Source: Galbula dea | Taxonomy: Eukaryota; Chordata; Aves; Piciformes; Galbulidae | Length of the DNA: 64,000 nucleotides | Direction of reading: 5' to 3' | Assembly (NCBI GenBank): GCA_013399015.1 | Contig: VWZX01002582.1 | Coordinates: 248,001 to 312,000 of the forward strand | In this document: piece after piece, positions 1 through 10,500 of the stretch | Layout: each line of letters starts with the position of its first letter | Numbering within the stretch: the first letter of the stretch is position 1 | The notes under the pieces: model-generated | Databases searched by the model: none | What the model was told of the DNA's origin: nothing | The model's input: only the letters and a program-made list of their open reading frames with translations | Program-made: the position numbers and the translations under genes

Positions 1-1189
1 TTTGGTCCTTTGCAGCAAGGGTACTGCCAAACCCCAAGCATTCAGGATAAATCATGAGTGGGAACCTCAGATCATGAAAGAGTCCTTTAAAGCAATCACA
101 AGGTAGAAGCAAAAGTTGGTCTCTTTTACAGCAACTTTTGAAAGCTCAGATTTGAAAAGATTCATTAACTCATATTTGAGCTCTCTTTTCTGAAATGTGC
201 TCCAGCATTTCATTTTTACAGAATGCAAGCTGTGACTCAACTCTTACCACTTGCCTCCACGAGCTGAGCTTTTACTGAAAAAAACACAAGAAATGGCTCA
301 AATTTTTGATAAGATTGTGAACTAGCAGAAAAGAACTTATACAAGTAACCATCCACAGTACACTCTTTTGAAACCTGCAATAAAACCTCCTCTCCAACTA
401 GTCAAAACATGTTAAGAAACTCCAGTTCTTCCAACAAGCAAGCATACAAACAGTACCTTTAATTTCCTAAGTATTTACAGTAAGTGCAAACCCAACAGTT
501 TCCCATTAGGTAACAGTGTGCCACAGCTTTCCCACACACACGTTCACAGCCATAACTTACCACTAGCATTTCTGCACACACAATGTCAGTGACAACGGCA
601 GGGGAGTGAGGAAGAAATAAATATCAAACCATGAGACCTTAAAAGTGGTTACTGTACCTGCAAGCTCCAAGGCAGCACTCACAGTGGAGGCTTGCTCCAG
701 ATGGAGAGACCTGCAGCCAGGCACCCTGCTCTCCATGGCCCAGCTGTGGACCTGGCCTCAATATTCAGATTTAAAGAGACAGAGGGATGAAACTAAAACC
801 CACTGGCTTTTATCCAGCTTGTTGTACAACAAACTACTACTTTTTTTTTTTTTTCTTTTAATGGACTACCTTTAAATAGAATCCACCAATAAAGTATCAT
901 ATTTGTACACCTTGGTCTCTCCTTAGTCAACTGCAAGACAACAAAAAAGTAGCAAATCACAAGTATATATCACAAGTCCTAATGACTTGAACATGTGTTT
1001 GGAGAAAATGTAAATACTCCTCTCTCCAAATGCGCAAAGCTTTTAAGTGTAGGCTTAATTTTATCTCTCCTCAATAAATCATTTTTAAGCATGTACCTAA
1101 ATATAAGCCCTCATTTTACTCCCATTAATACTAATAGGACTTAAACGTGCTTAAAATTAAACATGTACTTACATGCTTTGCAGAACCTG
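1..1189. other. anonymous AT-rich DNA, no gene seen
   Basis: I see no recognisable exon, RNA gene or transposon here. The only simple feature is a run of 14 T at 841-854 followed by a T-rich stretch, which could be a decayed poly-A tail read on the other strand or simple slippage. The open frame at 645-875 ends inside this T run and has no family resemblance. Confidence 0.55.
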
Positions 1190-2015
1190 GCTGGGAGACA
1201 CCATGACTGTGAGTGGTAAAATCTCTAAGGCAGATTGCTTATTGGACCCTGAGAACACAGTTGCGATGGACAGAGAGAAGTAAAACCAGAGGATCTGAGC
1301 TGTTTAGAATGGACAGACCAACGGCAGGACTTTTACTGCTGCAACAAAGACACGCATCAATGGTCTACAGGGAGGCTACACAAAAGCACAGCAGATTTGC
1401 CAAGACCAGGCAAACGGGTATTTCTGCAGCTGTCTCTAGCTAAGGCTGATGCATGTGCAGACGAGGCAGTGTTTGGGAATTCACTGCTGGTGCTCGCTTC
1501 GGTTGATACGTTGCCTGCTGCTCCTAAATCAGGGCAGGGAGAGGCTGACTCGTGGAAGCTGGAGCCTGTCCACAACTCCCCACTCTGCTATGCCTGTCAC
1601 CGGTGACCTCTGCCTGGACCCTACCCTCACCAGAACAGAGCCCACTGAGAACAGGGAAGTCCTGGAGAAAACTCTGCTGCCCAGTAGTTACAGTGATCTC
1701 TGCGGGAAGGGGTTAGGGGCTGCCTCATGCTGGACACAGCCAGATCCAGTGCAAGGGGAGGTGCCTTTCTGTCTCGCTGTCCAACTCTGTATCCAACTCT
1801 ATTGTAACTGGCAATAAATTAAGATAATTTTCACCACATCACGTCTGTTTTGCATATTATGGTAATTGCTAAATGACCTCTCTGTCTTATCTCAACCCAT
1901 GAGCTTTTCTAACTTATTTTTTATCCTGTTCTACTGAGAAAGGGGACAGAGAGAGCAGCTGGGTGTGCCTTTGGCTGCCAGCCACTGTCAGCTTACCACA
2001 CAGCGTCAAGCCCAG
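1190..2015 (+). repeat. probable old avian ERVL-type LTR (solo or fragment)
   Basis: This block is clearly richer in GC than its flanks and ends near an LTR-like tail. It has a polyadenylation signal aataaa at 1813-1818, followed by a pyrimidine-rich part and a 3' segment (about 1885-2010). That segment, with cttatctcaacccatgagc near its start and a close at ccagccactgtcagc then accaca, matches my memory of long terminal repeats of avian ERVL-like elements. No gag, pol or env sequence is attached, so it would be a solo LTR. The left boundary is a guess from base composition, and I could not identify target-site duplications. Several overlapping short frames inside it, for example 1449-1817, are probably by-products of the composition. 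An alternative is the terminal exon of a non-coding RNA using the aataaa signal. Confidence 0.45.
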
Positions 2016-2067
2016 TGGTCAGTTTAATCTTTTTTTTTTTCTCCTAAGGTAACAAGAAAGAACAAGA

Positions 2068-2363
2068 AAGCTGGGGAGGGACTTTTTAGGAGGTCAGACA
2101 GTGATAGAACCAGGGGAAATGGATGCAAGCTAGAGGAGGGCAGATTTAGGTTGGATATTAGGAGGAAGTTTTTCACTATGAGGGTGGTGACACAGTGGAA
2201 CAGGTTGCCCAGAGAGGTTGTGGAAGCCTCATCCCTGGAAGCTTTTAAGACAAGGCTTGATGGAGCCCTGGGCAACCTAATCTAGTGGATGGTGTCCCTG
2301 ACAGGCAGGGGGGTTGGAACGTGATGATCTTTAAGGTCCTTTCCAACTCTGAGGATTCTATGA
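2068..2363 (+). mobile_element. CR1 LINE 3' fragment (C/F-like)
   Basis: This is a 5'-truncated CR1. The sequence runs from the C-terminal part of ORF2 (recognisable block caggttgcccagagaggttg at 2201-2220) through the 3' untranslated region. It contains the hinge gggcaacctaatctagtgga and a tail with ggggttggaac, gatgatctttaaggtcct and a final attctatga. The arrangement ggtgtccctg...caggggggttggaa is that of the avian CR1-C/F groups as I know them. It starts about 50 bases after the LTR-like block, with an 11-base T run between them. It is about 300 bp of a full element of roughly 4.5 kb, so it has no coding capacity. The subfamily name is tentative; membership of CR1 is secure. Confidence 0.92.
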
Positions 2364-5169
2364 AGTAATTCGTACATACCTAAACATAGATACACACATA
2401 GCCTATACAATATACATATGGCATTAAAGTCCAAAGAGAACAATAAAATGAATTCTGTTCTTTCTTACATCTTTCAGGGCTATAAGATGAAAAAAAGACC
2501 CACTCCCTTATTTTGTGAATTATTTCTTTTATTTACAAAATGCAAATCATCAAAGAACCACAAATACAAACCCCATATGAATTAAAAACAATGGCAAAAT
2601 TACTAGTTAACATGTTAACCTTCTCCCCAGCCACAGCATTGTACTATGCTATACTCAAAGGCATAACTGCCACTCTGATATATGTATATATGCACATCCA
2701 GCCTAGTTCTCCTTTAATGCATCTGTATTAACACACAGGTGTATGGGATTATGAGATCATGGAGAGGAGGTGCTTTTGCAGAAGACCAGTTTGGCAGCCC
2801 TAATTGCAGAATGGGGATACTAAATCAAAGGATTTGCTGCTTTCCAAATGAGTATTTTGAGTGCAGTGCATTGCGCTGCGTTCTTGTGGACTCGCTCATA
2901 CAAGTTCTGCCATGTCAGTGGATCCCCACACCCCATTCAGCTTCAGAGATGTGGTGGGCAGTGAAAAATTTCCTAGAAAATACCCAGGTACAGTTAGAAT
3001 CGTCTGCATTGCTTGCTAATTTTATCAGTCCATCAAAGAGAGCCAGAGCAGAAACAAAAGATACCAAGCCATTCTCCCACCCTCTGCAGCACAAACCTCA
3101 TGTACTGCTGGAGTGGCTGGTGAGTTGCCTAACACAGCACCGTGGGTCCGTGTGACCGCTCAACACGCACATAGTTGCTGTTTTCCAGGTTCACCTCAAA
3201 TTTACATGACTGTTTTGTATTTACTGTTGATATTTAATGTGCAAATTTGTAGGTCAGGTTCTGTATTTCCATATACATGTATTTACAAGCACACCATAAC
3301 AAGATTAGGCAGTCGGTCCTTAAATAGCCTTGAAAATCTCACCATGAAAATATAAACAGACAGTATTCATTTTTCTTACCAACCCCTTACCAGCAGACAA
3401 ATTAAACACAATTACGTCATTGTTTTTTTCAAGTGATTGTTTTAATTACAATGGAGCTTTCTTCAGAAGGTCCAATCTTTCCTGCTGCAGTGCAAATATT
3501 TTAACATCAAATATTTTAACATAATTAATAAATTAAATTTCATGACAGACATAAGATTTTATTTTTTTATATTAAGAAGAATATTGGTAACTCCATCACC
3601 TCAGAAATCATTTCTCAGCAGCAAAAAAAAAGAAAACTAACCTAAAGGCTGTAGAGATCACAAATTTCCATAACAATGCTGTTAAAATATATCTTTGGCA
3701 AGAGGTTGGAGCAGCAGGCAGGACAGGAACAAAGCCAAGGCACAGGGCAGCTCGGTGGGCTTGGGAATCACTGATGGGAAAAAACACCAACATGCCCTCC
3801 ATGAGACACAGATGTGGCAGGAACCAGAAACTTGTACCTCATACGTGAGACAAGATATTATGGATTCAAGATACTAGATGCTGTTGATAATCTTAGGTAG
3901 CAGTGATTCTCAGCCACCACTGGATTTTGGTGGATCGGCTTCAGAGTCCAACTTGGGAAAGAAGAAATGCAATGTGGGAGCAGCCTCATTTTCACAAGGA
4001 ATTATTTTATCACAGATCTTCTAGTTAATAAAAAAATAGAAACTAAATGAAACCAGAGGGAAACAAGAAGCAGTACATCTGTTCCAAGGCAGATTTTTTC
4101 CTCCCAGGGAGAAGGCCAAATTAAAAGGTTAATAAAAGAATTACTCTGGGTCTCCAATGGATGGGTTTTTAGAAAAGAGTGGAGGATTTGAGCCTTTGGT
4201 TCAGCTGCTCACTCAGAGCACTTAATGCAACTCCTTTCCCTTCTTGCTCTAAACCATACACGACTCAGACTAAGAGCAGAATGAAGTGGGTACTGGGTAC
4301 TCTTCTACACAGGGGACCTCAGACAAACAAACCCCATGTCCAGATGAAGGGTCCCCAGTGCTAGAAGAAAAATTCCCAGCCTGACCACATGAAACCTAGC
4401 CCTAGCCTCCCATGTCATCCTTGCCTCCAGACCTCAGGTCTATGGCACTTTCCCAATTGACTCCACAGCAAAAAGAGTATCTAAACAGAAGTGCTTAAAA
4501 AACCCTCCTACCCCCCAGCTTTCCTGAGGCTAGCTTATTTCCTCCTCCACTTTTGGTCAATCGCTTTTGTGTACACAAGTCTTCAAAACTATAGGTGAAC
4601 TTCATAAGGTTGAGCAACATGAAGTCATGTATGGCGAAACACTTCCTGCCTATGCTGACCTGAAAGGTATTTGTCACCAATGAGCAGGGAAAATGTTTTC
4701 AGCCTTTTCCAGTTCCCAAAATCCATCCCTCTAGATGTCTTTTGTGGTGTAAATGCTTGTGTTTGAATCCACGGAGTCCAAGGCACCAGCTTGCCTTAAA
4801 AGCAAGCCAAACACAAGACCTACCACTTCTCAAAATGATCTACAAAAACTGTTTTTCCAGCCTAAAAAGAGCTTCTGCAGTTTTTTTGAGTTCATTGCTT
4901 GTCTCAGTGTATTTCCTGCTGAATAACCAGTGATTTTGCCAGCAATTTAAAATGTGTAAAATGCTTAGCTTTCCTGTTGACATAACTCTCAGGCTGACTA
5001 GCACAGAGGAAAACAGCCTCAACCCACAAGTTACCTGGAATCTGAAACTTGCACTGATTTTGTGTGATTATTCCTAATGCAGGGCAAGATTCATCCTTCT
5101 GTTGTGTGGTCTCTCTCTCACACATTTACCTCAGTAAGTTGGCATTTCCATTTTAGTTGCCAAAATTCA
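2364..5169. other. anonymous DNA, no gene seen
   Basis: There is no recognisable coding or RNA feature. A 138-codon open frame at 2739-3155 has no motif, signal peptide or family resemblance that I can see and is probably chance. An exact tandem duplication at 3493-3522 is listed separately. Confidence 0.5.
3493..3522. repeat. exact 15-bp tandem duplication
   Basis: The 15-mer caaatattttaacat occurs twice with no gap and no mismatch (3493-3507 and 3508-3522), followed by AT-rich DNA. The exact identity suggests a recent slippage event. Confidence 0.95.
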
Positions 5170-5312
5170 CCACAGTGGTTAGGGTTCAGCACTCTCATCG
5201 CTGGGGCCTGGGTTTGATCCACGGTCAGGGAAGAATCCTGCTCTGGCAGGGGCTGGACTAGATGATCTTTCAAGGTCCCTTCCAACCCATGATATGCTGT
5301 GATTCTGTGACA
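5170..5312 (+). mobile_element. tRNA-Glu/CR1-J chimera with SINE layout
   Basis: The left part (about 5173-5232) resembles a tRNA-Glu gene. The right part (5233-5312) is the terminal 80 bp of a CR1-J-type LINE: aatcctgctctggcagggg, then ggactagatgatctttc, then a close of gattctgtga. A tRNA-like head with internal RNA polymerase III boxes fused to the 3' tail of an autonomous LINE is the standard plan of a tRNA-derived SINE, in which the tail recruits the LINE reverse transcriptase. CR1-J tails alone also occur in this window at 28.6, 41.2 and 59.4 kb, so a partner LINE was present in this genome. The tRNA end (cagggaa) and the matching CR1-J position (tagggaa in the copy at 41.2 kb) share a short stretch, which would suit template switching. 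It could be a SINE family or a one-off chimeric retrocopy; a single copy cannot decide. Confidence 0.82.
5173..5232 (+). pseudogene. tRNA-Glu(CTC)-like head of the chimera
   Basis: Aligned by hand to vertebrate tRNA-Glu(CTC) as I remember it, about 49 of 59 positions agree from agtggttagg to gtcaggga. The anticodon loop ctctcat (5192-5198) keeps the CTC anticodon at 5194-5196, and four of the five anticodon stem pairs form. The B box is ggtttgatcca at 5211-5221, with the tRNA consensus C changed to T. The A box is intact only in its 3' half (agtgg), and the first 10 or so acceptor/D-arm bases do not match. Most differences are transitions, as expected from CpG decay. It lacks the 5' acceptor strand and therefore cannot make a functional tRNA. 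It is a tRNA-derived sequence and not a gene. Confidence 0.78.
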
Positions 5313-7455
5313 CTAGTGAACATTTAGCTATCTTTACCAGTGACAATATTCCAGGCTGAGGGAAGCTAATAGATCTCAAGTTAGGATTGTAAACATGACA
5401 TCATACCACACATTAATGGACTGCATGTGGCTACTCTGCAGTTTGCCATGAAGCATTCTGGGGGGCTTGAATGCCAAACTGTCCCTCTAAAATTGTATTG
5501 TATTTATCAAGCCTGCTTTCACACATATTTGCTCAATTTTACAATTAAAGTAACTCTAAGAAGAGGTTATCCCTAAAGCTGGTTCATCCCTGAGTTTTAA
5601 GATTTGGCCTCCTTCATCATGGTGAAAAGAGGAGAAATATGTCTGAGGAGGCTGCCAAAGGAAAGCCACCATCAGCAACTTCACATCTGAAAAAAGCTAT
5701 GCATGAATCCCAGGTGCCTAGGGTAGCTTGATGTCTTCTAAAATGAACTACCAGTATCTTCCCTTGCACTACAATTAGAAATATGGAGATAAAAACTTCC
5801 ACTAAAAGTCTGAAGTGTACAGCATTGTATAAAGTATACCTTCAAGAAAATAAGTGGTTGTGTAAAGAAATCAGTAAGCAGATATATGCCACTCCAAAGC
5901 AGCATGTGACCACAGTAATACTCAGTAACCTAATGAAACAGAAAAAATCATAGTAATTCAAAGCTTCCACTAGATACCAAATTGAGGTGCATGCATGGAG
6001 ACGCCTGAGAGCACCTGTGTGCTGCTTTGGCCATGAGGTGCTTAAATCAGAAGTCACCAAGGATGACAAGAGAAATATTTGATCCAAAATTGTGTTTGAA
6101 CTATTGGGGCTCTTCGCAGATCAGAAAAGAAATCTCTAATCTAAGATGCTTATATTTTAGGAAAGTCCAAGTCACCATGAAAGCTTCACTATGCTGATCT
6201 TTCTTCTGAGAAAAGGATGGTTTAATTCTAAACTCCAGACAGACATTGGTGAGAACTGTACATAAATCTATGACAAGTTCATTTCTGTAACAACTAAAGC
6301 CAGATTGTTTGCATTGACTTTAAAAAATAGACTCAACGCTTCCTGCTCTTCCTCTTCTAACTCACAGCTATGCTCCAGGGAAGTTTTTCTAATAACTTGT
6401 TGCTGAAACACTATTCAATAAAAAGGGCTTTGTAGTAAACTTTTTTCTATTCTTAAAATACTTCTATTTGAAAAGAATAAAAAATAATATTTTAACTCAT
6501 GTATTGTATTAAATTAGTCATTCTGGTAAAGAGACATGAAATTTTTCAACAGGAGAATTCAATATTCTGATTTCAGCATGAGGTTGGTTTTAGTATGTGA
6601 TTTGATTATTAGTAGTTTATGAAATTTTTACAGGGAGAATAACCTGAAAGCAGTTACACAAAAGCTTACACTTTCATTATGTATTTGATTTGGGAAATTT
6701 CAGGAAGACTTTTTTTCCCCATAGTATTTCAATAAACTTCTGGTTTTTTCAAAGCAAACTGTCACATGTGTGTCCTGTTCATCTGTCAGGACATTGGTAC
6801 AAAAACATTTTTTAAGGCAACATTTTTTAGATAGTAGAACTGAAAAAATTGGTTGCAGTCTTTAGCAAATAATGCATTAAAATTCCTTCAATTATGTCCT
6901 TATCAGCTTAAAAAGAACCAAAGAAAACTGGTAGGAAAACAAGGAGACCTTGTGTTCTGAATGAAGGCTGGTAAACTGACTCCTTTTCAGACAAAGCTGA
7001 AAAACATCGCTTTAGTTGTGGCAAGCAGCACAACAGAACCTGCTCTAATCACATACAGATGAGGAGAATTTGTCTAATGTTTTATGGTGAATCGTTGATG
7101 AGGCCTGCAGAAGGAAAATTTGTAGAAATAAAATCACCTTGACAGTAAAGCACTAGGGTCAAAAAGCAAAGTAAAGTCAGTGTTCTTAGCTTTAATAAAA
7201 ACAGTATGATCTGTCATCAGCACAGCATTTTTACACTCTTGGACAATGCACTCTGGGAGCTCCTGCTGGGTTTCATTTGATTTTCACCAAAAGCAACAAA
7301 GGACAGCTTATGGCTGGTAATTCATTATGACAGCAGAGAAGTTATAAAAATACACGTTTAGAGCCCTGTAAATAAACAGCCCACACTCCAAATTTTGACA
7401 CAAAGCCAGGCTAGGTAAAACACACTAATAAGCTATCAGGTAGATTTGTTAACTT
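5313..7455. other. anonymous AT-rich DNA, no gene seen
   Basis: I see no coding, RNA or transposon signature. Open frames are short and unrelated to known families. Confidence 0.5.
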
Positions 7456-7560
7456 GGGGTGTTTTTGTTTGATCTGTTTGTTTGGGAGTTGTTTGGTGGT
7501 GGTAGTCATGGTGGTTTTAGTTTTGGGGTTTTTTTGTTGCTATTGTTTGCTGGCTTGTTT
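7456..7560 (+). repeat. GT-rich low-complexity tract with G runs
   Basis: The plus strand is almost free of A and C for about 100 bases. It holds G runs at 7456-7459, 7484-7486 and 7535-7538 and a ggtggtgg block between them, separated by T-rich spacers. The frame at 7459-7692 translates as a Phe/Gly/Leu-rich string only because of this composition. Similar tracts recur at 43.4 and 44.5 kb on this strand, and A/C-rich counterparts at 30.4 and 60.6 kb. Confidence 0.85.
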
Positions 7561-10500
7561 GTTTTCACTGTGAACCTGAAAGTGCAGACTTTTAAGATGT
7601 ATTATTGTAGTTTCTCTATTGTAGTTAATCTGCCTTCTGTGCTACAAGGGTGTTCAAGCCACATTTGGGCAAAGAGACTTGGCAAAGTGTAAAGAGGTAT
7701 TGTTACATACCTGAAGGGGTTGTACATACATTGCATCACTGTCTAAATACTGACTGGTCCAGATAATAAGGCAAAACCAACAGCAGAGTAATTGAAAACA
7801 TCTATGAACTAGATGATCACAGAAGGAGGGTGATAGGCAAATTAATTCTTCAGTGCCTGATTTTACATTGGTGTTAGTCTAGCAAGAATGAAAAACAGAT
7901 AGGAAAAGAAGAAAGAGGAGAAAGCAGAAAAGAAAAATAAAGACAGGTTCTGAATTTTAAGCTTCAAGGACAACAGGGGCATTTCAGAGAAAATAATTCT
8001 AATTTCCAACTGCCACTCCGGGAAATTTGGATGAAACCTGCCTTAAAATATGCATCCTTACTTAAACATTTTTACTTCAACAGCTGCAGTCTCTGACAAA
8101 ATTTTGAACAGATAACATAAAAAGTATAATTTTTACAGAAAATTTCTAAGCACCTGCATGGATTCCTGTAAGCAGATTGTTTCTAAATAAGTGCTGATAT
8201 ATACATCATGCTATGCATATAAATGGTTAAAGGGGAAGACTGGCATAAAGCATTTGAAGAAATCTAACCTGTGGCCAACTGATCCACACCAGTAGGAATC
8301 CTTATGATAGACACAGCACTACTGACCAAGTGCAATTTGACTGGTGTAGCTGATTCAGTTGCTGGTTGGGGATACAAAGCAATCTTTTGCCAGAAGACAC
8401 CTCCACCTACACCCACCTACCTCTTACTTACTTAGTGTAATATAACTCATATTATTGCCCAAAACCCAGACTTAAGGGGAGAAAAAAACCCACAACCCTC
8501 CCCTTCAAAATCAACCAAAAACTTTAAAATACAGCTGTGTTATCACAGAGTGATGTCTTTTATAAAGACTTGTGCTGCACGCAGGTACATTCTTTGGGAC
8601 TCCTCAGTGTAACATGGGTAGTACAGGTGGTTCAACACACATGCACAGAAGTGTCTAGTAGGACTTGACAGTTACCAGCTTTTGGAGAATTAGTGATGCC
8701 TTCTCTTCTCATTTTTGTGTTGTCATCCACATCTGACTGACATGTTACTCAAAATCAGATGATTCCCAATATTATTTTGGTCAGACACCCAAAGGTTGGG
8801 CACTACTGAAGTGCTATATGACCAATATGACCCTAAATGTTGTCATAACTAGCCCTTATACAATCTTTGCTTTACTTACCTTCATAACTTTTCTGCATGT
8901 TTAAGAAGAATCATTGCTATGTCTCCATAGAGGGAGAAAAGGGATCTGACCAGCCAGCCATGCTGTGAGGAGCTCACCTGCACACTGCTGCTAGCGGCTC
9001 TGACACCTCTTGCATAAGATATGAGGGAAAAGCGGTGTTTCCCTTGCAGTTTGGGTAGAGTCTGGTTGTTCCAGAGCAGACCAAGCATCCCTGCTCAGTT
9101 GAAGCCCCAGGGCTTTTCTAAACCCACCCAAGCATAACCTGCACTACTGACCTTGTCCATGAGAGTGTATTTGTGGATAGGTGCAAACACTTGGGCAATT
9201 TGAGGCTGCCCACCGTGTTGCCAGGAGGGTCTGGAAGCATGCAGAGCTCGGCAGGCACTGTGCAGGGTTGCAGAAGCATGAGGCTTGACTCAAGCACTCA
9301 AATTTCGAGTCCCACTTCAGATACTGTAGTCCTTCTCTCCTGAGACTCGTTGGTGCCTATACCACTTTGGTTCTGCAATGCTGACTTGAGCAGCATCTAA
9401 ATGCATTTAAATAGCTATGATGGAGCAAAGAGGTGGAACAATTTCTTGCATCCCAGCTGGCACTTTACCAGCCTTCCCTTCATCAAACCCCATGGGCACC
9501 ATCTACACATTTTACTCATTTTCCAAATTCATTCTCTATAATGAAATAGCAAAAACATAATATAATATAGACATTAAAAAAATATATATACCTTCACTGT
9601 GAACACTCTAAAGGGAGGTTAAGATGAAGAGTGAAAAGCTGCAGAACTAATTGAACTAACCGACCCCTTTATACAAATTATACTTGTTTTCCAAGAAAAA
9701 AATTCTTCCTCTTCAAGTTCCCATCACAAACATAGGAACTTCCATTCTGCACTTACACATCTGAAGAAATAAAGTTAACAGTGAGGTGTTTTTCCCAAAA
9801 CACACTGAAGGCAAGTGTGACCTCTGTTAGAAGCATCCCCCTGCAGCAGTCCTGATACATTTACTTGTGGCTGGTTCTGGTTTTTTGTTCTCCGCTTCTG
9901 AGCATGGGCAAAGATCTTTTACATGGACTCAAATTTCTGTGTGAGCATCAATTCTCTCCTTGGTTTCTGGAAATTTAGTTTACACTGCACAGCTTCTTAT
10001 GTTAAACACCTGAAGTGTCACAGCTTTCAAAAATGGCAACAAGCAGAAGTCAAAATCATACATTTCTTGGCGTAATAGCCCCTTGTGTAGATATCCCTCC
10101 AAACTTCTCCTCCAACATGCAAAATACACAACATCCATCAAATACTAAGAAAGCAGAAGGAAGAGAAGACAGAAGGCTCAAATGTAGGCTGCAGCAGCCC
10201 CATCACTTGTAATTTCACATTTTGTTGTCTTAAGCATATGCTTAGCGCAAATTTGTACCAACCTTGAAGATAACTGCACAAGAAGAGTTCGGGTAATTTC
10301 TTCTCCTCCTAGGCCTCATCATCCTTGAAAGTCTGGCTTTAACGGATCTTCTGCCTCTGTAACAACAGCAGAAATAGGCCCTTGTGGAACAGCAGAACAA
10401 CAGTTCAACTCATTTCAGATCTATGATACTTTATTGACCTGGCAAAGATTTCACATGTGAGGGTAGCCCTGAAAACTAAAATAACAGTTCGTAATAGCCT

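Noticed and set aside
1490..1502. gtgctcgcttcgg, identical to the start of U6 snRNA
   Set aside because: Similarity ends after 13 bases; none of the rest of U6 follows. Chance match inside the LTR-like block.
2739..3155. 138-codon open frame (plus)
   Set aside because: No recognisable domain or signal; composition like that of surrounding non-coding DNA.
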